Positions 15,093-18,904 of a stretch of DNA of 18,904 nt are shown here, in pieces. Source of the stretch: CAZKTO01 sp964555685. Its GTDB lineage: Bacteria > Chloroflexota > Dehalococcoidia > SHYB01. Every line of letters begins with the position of its first letter. Positions within the stretch are counted from its first letter, which is position 1. Below the pieces are notes generated by a model, which worked only from the letters and a program-made list of their open reading frames with translations, had not been told where the DNA came from and ran no database searches. The position numbers and the translations under genes were made by a program. Location: positions 1 through 18,904 of the forward strand of contig CAZKTO010000062.1 in the NCBI GenBank assembly GCA_964555685.1, in the 5' to 3' direction.

Positions 15093-16147
15093 GCCGTCTG
15101 GGCCTTCCGCTGGCGCTGGGCCAGCACGACGAAGAGGATGAGGGCCATCAGCGTGTTGACGCCTGCGGATGGCAGGCCGTGGCTGATCTGGAGCGTGTAA
15201 CCGCCGGCGCTGATGACGGCCAGGAGAAAGGCCATCGGCAGAAGCAGGATAGGATTGTGGCCCGCAAGCCAACTCACCAGGAATCCCGTGTACCCGTAGC
15301 CCGGCGACACGCCGGGACGCAGGAGGCCATCGATGGCCGAAGCCTGGGCCATGCCCGCCATCCCCGCGATGCCGCCGCCGATGAGCATGGTGACGACGAT
15401 GTACCAGCTGGTAGGGATGCCGCTACGCCTGGCAGCCTCCGGGTTCCCGCCCATGGCCCGCATCTCGAAGCCCCACCTGGTCCGCCGCAGCACAAGAAAG
15501 AAAACGGCCAGCGCCACAACGCCGAACACGATCCCGTAGTGGACCCGCGTGTCGCCGAAGGTCGGCAGGCGGGCCGCATCAACGAACGGGACGGTTTGGG
15601 GATAGTTGGAACTGGCCGGGTCTCTCCAGATGCCGTAGAGGGTGAAGATGACCAGCAGCGGCGCGACGTAGTTCAGCAGAAGGGTGGAGATCACCTCGCT
15701 CATCCACCCGCGCGCCCGGAAGAAGCCGGGAACGACGGCCCAGAGTCCGCCGCCGATGAAGCCCAGGATGACCATGATGGGCAGGAGGAGGCCCACGGGC
15801 AGGGCGTGGAAGTACAGGGCGCCGATGGTGGCGAACCAGGCCCCCATGAACAACTGGCCTTCGCCGCCGACGTTGATGAGGCCGACGCGTGCCGGCACGG
15901 CCACGGCGATGGCCGTCAGCAGGAGCGGAATCATCTTCACGATGACCTCGGAAAAGCCGTAGCGGCTGCCGAAGGCGTCTTTCAGAATGTCGGCGTAGGC
16001 GGTGATCGGATTCCCGCCGAACGCAGCCAGGAGGGCCGCGAAGATGGCAAGGGCCAGGAGGGTGAACGCAAGGGTGCGCAGGAGGCGCGACTGTCGCAAC
16101 AGCGCGAGCCCCGCTGCGGGAGGCTGCATCGCACCGGCGCGTATCAT
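15089..16147 (-). CDS. ABC permease 1, BPD_transp_2 family (BMP-type importer)
   Basis: 352 aa membrane protein. It opens with a cytoplasmic stretch and a long hydrophobic helix (about 24-44), then IPLLLTAIAVAVPARVGLINVGGEG, the family signature seen in BMP-type and branched-chain permeases. The cytoplasmic coupling segment is RTRWGFEMRAMGGNPEAAR, near identical in pattern to that in permease 2, reflecting their shared origin. ATG 16147 follows the ATPase stop after one base and the 3' end overlaps permease 2 by four bases. Confidence 0.94.
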   Translation of the reverse strand: MIRAGAMQPPAAGLALLRQSRLLRTLAFTLLALAIFAALLAAFGGNPITAYADILKDAFGSRYGFSEVIVKMIPLLLTAIAVAVPARVGLINVGGEGQLFMGAWFATIGALYFHALPVGLLLPIMVILGFIGGGLWAVVPGFFRARGWMSEVISTLLLNYVAPLLVIFTLYGIWRDPASSNYPQTVPFVDAARLPTFGDTRVHYGIVFGVVALAVFFLVLRRTRWGFEMRAMGGNPEAARRSGIPTSWYIVVTMLIGGGIAGMAGMAQASAIDGLLRPGVSPGYGYTGFLVSWLAGHNPILLLPMAFLLAVISAGGYTLQISHGLPSAGVNTLMALILFVVLAQRQRKAQTA

Positions 16148-16148
16148 C

Positions 16149-17795
16149 TCAGGCGCTCGCTCCGGTCATCAGGCGGCCCACTTCCTCGAAGCTCGTCTCC
16201 CCGGGCTTGAGCACGCCCGCAACCCTACCCTTGTACAGCACCACGAGACGATCGCTCAACTCGAACAGTTCGTTCAGATCGCCGGAGACCAGCAGGACGC
16301 CCTTTCCACTGTTTCGTGCGCCCATGATCTGCGCCCGAGCTGACAGGGCGCTCGGCACGTCGAGCCCGTGCGTGGGGTAGAAGGCGACGAGCAGCCGGGC
16401 GTCCTGAATGAGTTCCCGGACGAAGATGAGCCGCTGGACGTTGCCCCCGGACAGGTCGGAAACCCGTGCTTCGAAGGGAGCGATCTTGATCCCGGTGCGC
16501 TGGATGGCCTCCCCGGTCTCCTTGCGGACGGCCTGCCAGTCCATGGCCAGACCGCTGTGCCGGGAATACCTGGCGCGGTCGTCCAGCACCAGGTTCTCCA
16601 GCACGGTCATCGTCGGCACGGCGCCCATCCAGAGCGGGCTCTCCGGGATGAAAGCCACGCCCTTCTCTCTGACTCTCGCTATCGGCCAGTGGGTGGCGTC
16701 CTCGCCAAACAGGAACTTTGACCCCTTGGAGCACCGCTCCGCTCCGAGGATAACGTCGCCCAACTCCCGCTGTCCGTTGCCGGAAACCCCGGCCACGCCG
16801 ACGATCTCTCCGGCCGAAACGGTCAGGGAGAGGCCCTTGAGCCCCATGGATGTGCCTTGGCCGCCGGCGACCACGTCCCGGAGTTCGAGGAGAGGTGTTG
16901 CCGCCGTGGCGAGGCATGCAGTGCGCACGGCGGGCGCAGGGACCTCGGCCGCGCCGAACATCAGCGACACCAGCGCTCCCTCCCTCGCCTCCCCGCGCGG
17001 GAGTGTCCCCACCAAGCGCCCTTGGCGCATCACCGTGATCCGGTCGGCGCAGGCCAGCGCCTCGCGCAGTTTGTGTGTGATGAAGACGACGGCATACCCA
17101 TCGCTCCGCAGGCGATTGAACACCTGGAAGAGGCCTTCGATCTCCTGTGGGGCAAGGACGCTGGTGGGCTCATCGAAGATAAGGACTTGTGCCTGGGCCA
17201 GCAGGAGTTTGATCACCTCCACCTTTTGCTGCTGGCCGGCGGAGAGCTGCCAGATGAGGGCGTTCACCTCCACGTCAAGGCCGTACCGGGAGGAGACGTC
17301 TCGGATGCGCGCCGCGATATCGCCCCGGCGAAGCACCATCCCCAGGCGGGGCAGATAAAGGGCAACGTTTTCGAGCACGGTCAGCCGGGAGATGAGGGTG
17401 AAGTTTTGGAAGACCATGCCGATGGCCAGGCGCCGCGCATCGTGGGGGGACAGAACGCGGACCTCGCTGCCGTCCAGGAACATTCGGCCGGCGTCGGGCT
17501 GGTAGAACCCGTAGATCATCTTCATCAGGGTGCTCTTGCCCGCGCCGTTTTCGCCAAGAAGGGCGTGGACTTCGCCGCGGCGGAGGTCGAAGTCCACGTT
17601 GTCCACGGCAAGGACATTGGGGAATCGCTTGGTCATCCCTCGCAGGCTCAGGAGGGGGACACGCTCGCCGTGGGGAGGCGCTACCAGGCCATCCCCGTTG
17701 GCCGGAGCCGGCGCGGGTTGCATGAGATGCACCTCACCTCCAGATGAACCCCCTGATGGCGCAGCCGGCGATGGTTGTGAGATATTGCTGGACAT
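16149..17795 (-). CDS. ABC importer ATPase with two fused nucleotide-binding domains
   Basis: 548 aa from ATG 17795. The first domain is complete: Walker A GENGAGKST, Q-loop VFQNFTLI, signature LSAGQQQKVE, Walker B VLIFDEPTS, and switch His in FITHKL. The second domain has degenerate Walker A GVSGNGQRE, signature LSGGNVQR and Walker B LLVAFYPTHGLD, as usual for sugar and BMP-type importers where one ATP site is reduced. It energises the two permeases encoded next. Start choice is uncertain: ATG 17795 has GGAG at five bases; inside the frame GGAGGTGA (17741-17734) precedes GTG 17732 and ATG 17723. The first 24 residues are Ser/Pro/Gly-rich and not part of the fold, so a start at 17723 (524 aa) is possible. 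First gene of the operon. Confidence 0.94.
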   Translation of the reverse strand: MSSNISQPSPAAPSGGSSGGEVHLMQPAPAPANGDGLVAPPHGERVPLLSLRGMTKRFPNVLAVDNVDFDLRRGEVHALLGENGAGKSTLMKMIYGFYQPDAGRMFLDGSEVRVLSPHDARRLAIGMVFQNFTLISRLTVLENVALYLPRLGMVLRRGDIAARIRDVSSRYGLDVEVNALIWQLSAGQQQKVEVIKLLLAQAQVLIFDEPTSVLAPQEIEGLFQVFNRLRSDGYAVVFITHKLREALACADRITVMRQGRLVGTLPRGEAREGALVSLMFGAAEVPAPAVRTACLATAATPLLELRDVVAGGQGTSMGLKGLSLTVSAGEIVGVAGVSGNGQRELGDVILGAERCSKGSKFLFGEDATHWPIARVREKGVAFIPESPLWMGAVPTMTVLENLVLDDRARYSRHSGLAMDWQAVRKETGEAIQRTGIKIAPFEARVSDLSGGNVQRLIFVRELIQDARLLVAFYPTHGLDVPSALSARAQIMGARNSGKGVLLVSGDLNELFELSDRLVVLYKGRVAGVLKPGETSFEEVGRLMTGASA

Positions 17796-17838
17796 GTGGG
17801 CTCCGTGCCACCTCCCAGCGCGGGCGGTGCTTGGCGAC

Positions 17839-17849
17839 GTGTATTACAC
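17839..17849. promoter_or_regulatory. Candidate operator palindrome upstream of the operon
   Basis: GTGTA-T-TACAC is a perfect palindrome around one base, 43 nt before the ATG at 17795. Its minus-strand reading contains TAATAC, which could serve as a -10 box, although no good -35 box stands 16-18 bases upstream. GntR-family repressors of the HutC type bind GT-TA-AC palindromes, so repressor binding is a possible reading. No regulator gene lies in the window. Confidence 0.3.
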
Positions 17850-18904
17850 CATGAGACGGCCCCATGGCGGATATGGGGATGTTACGGTCTTGTTACAGAC
17901 CTTGGGGCCCGCTGGGGAGCGTGCATCGGATATTGATCGGGCGGTTCTACTGACATCCTCTGTGCAAGCGCCGGTGAGCCAACTTTTCGACAGGCTGAGG
18001 TCTGGCTCAGAAGGGGCTCCGCAGAGCACCCAGCGGCTTGGCCACGGCTCCCATGGTAACACCCAATGCCGGGTCATGGTACTGCACCCACGCACCAATC
18101 GCCCATCTGCAGCACCGTGCTTTTGGACATTCGTCTCCGGCCATACACGCTGCGGAAGAACCAGTACTGCACGTTGCGAACTACGAATCCGAGATGCTTG
18201 GGTCATCTTGCAGAGATTCAAGGAGTGGCTAGGCGACCGTGCCTTCCCCCCGTATTGGATGGTCATCACTGTGGGGTCGACGGCCAGCTCGGCCCGGGAT
18301 ATTGCCTATGTCGGAATGGCACAAGGGGAAAGGGTTGCACCATTTCTTGGTAGCTGAGACCGAGGCAATCACAGAACCCCTTTACTCTGTCACGACGCTT
18401 GGCCGGCGTCTTCGTGTACCGCTTCCAAATGGCGACAGTCGTCCCGTCCACCCCCACTGCTGCAGCCTCTCTGCCTGCTTACGTCCTTTTTCAAGCCGTG
18501 CCTTCCCGATAAACACTCCGAAGGCGACTGGTTCACCATACCTGGATGTACTGAATGACATCACAGGCGGCTTCACAAATCCTTCCTTGGTCTTTTGATT
18601 TGCGACCACATGGTTGCCCCTGCGGAGATCACGGCAACCCTGGAAATTGTAGACCCGGCTGGCGGGACGGGCCCCCGCCCGGGTCTGTGCCTCTGGGGGA
18701 ATCTGGACTCTCTGGCGAGCGCTGTTCCCGGCCCGCGAGCCCCCACCGCACCTCGAGTTGTCCTCTTCTTCCCCCTTGGAGCCCGCGATGGAAGGGGGGA
18801 AGATGCTCGCAAGTCGACCCATGCTCTCTACCGTCCTCCCGCTCCCGCGGCGCTGGAGGCCTTGCAGGACGCCCCTCGCCATCGCCGGTCGGCCGCGCTC
18901 CTAC
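17850..18904. other. Right-end region without a confident gene
   Basis: More than 1 kb with AT-richer, irregular composition. The longest minus-strand frames (18382-18882, 166 codons; 17844-18269, 141 codons) lack ribosome sites and domain motifs. Two stretches look more protein-like: minus 18202-18074, reading VRNVQYWFFRSVYGRRR and MSKSTVLQMGDW between two stops, and minus 18457-18266, reading TTVAIWKRYTKTPAKRRDR. They lie in different frames, as expected for a decayed gene, perhaps a transposase, but I cannot name a family. A small GGTCT/AGACC hairpin occurs at 17886-17901. No tRNA, terminator or terminal repeat is seen. Confidence 0.4.

Noticed and set aside
18613..18904. + strand frame from ATG 18613 open to the window end
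   Set aside because: About 97 codons with Pro/Ala/Gly-rich composition, no ribosome site and no motif; cannot be told from chance without sequence to the right.
1..18904. CRISPR arrays, tRNA or rRNA genes, phage genes, toxin-antitoxin pairs
   Set aside because: No regularly spaced repeats, no tRNA-like cloverleaf and no relevant protein motifs were seen on either strand.

Overview
The window is GC-rich bacterial DNA with tight gene packing, GTG starts and an ABC importer that has a lipoprotein substrate-binding protein. It contains 10 Ns at 5931-5940, so it probably comes from a scaffolded draft or metagenome assembly. I cannot fix the taxon. Secreted Ig-like and subtilisin proteins next to a BMP-type importer would fit a soil or subsurface bacterium such as a Chloroflexota member, but that is a weak guess.

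Left region (1-4314): a secreted repeat protein, cut by the window start, runs on the + strand. It has tandem Ig-like repeats, a prealbumin-like domain and a TQGFWATH C-terminal domain. A strong intrinsic terminator at 2192-2228 follows. Convergent to it is a secreted S8 (subtilisin-like) protease with two C-terminal beta domains. A decayed, truncated IS5-type transposase (4315-4676) separates this part from the operon.

Central and right region (4673-17795): one long minus-strand operon, read from right to left. Order: ABC ATPase, permease 1, permease 2, BMP-type substrate-binding lipoprotein, a perfect 17-bp hairpin, biuret-hydrolase-like cysteine hydrolase, amidase-signature hydrolase, DUF2877 (AllH/YlbF-like), DUF1116 (AllG/YlbE-like), FdrA (AllF-like), an unlisted 57-aa protein that looks like a detached FdrA C-terminal domain, carbamate kinase (broken only by the N gap), and an aspartate-carbamoyltransferase-like protein with altered acceptor residues. 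Most junctions are short or overlapping.

Working model (inference): the importer brings in a nitrogen-rich ureido or heterocycle-derived compound. The cysteine hydrolase and amidase cleave its C-N bonds. The FdrA/DUF1116/DUF2877 complex, homologous to the E. coli oxamate carbamoyltransferase AllFGH, phosphorolyses an N-carbamoyl intermediate to carbamoyl phosphate. Carbamate kinase then turns this into ATP, NH3 and CO2. The second, ATCase-like transferase makes or consumes carbamoyl phosphate with an acceptor that is probably not aspartate. No allantoin, uric acid, cyanuric acid or pyrimidine ring-opening enzyme lies in the window, so the substrate is open.

Right end (17796-18904): about 1.1 kb with no confident gene. 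It holds a small palindrome 44 nt upstream of the operon start and possibly decayed coding fragments.
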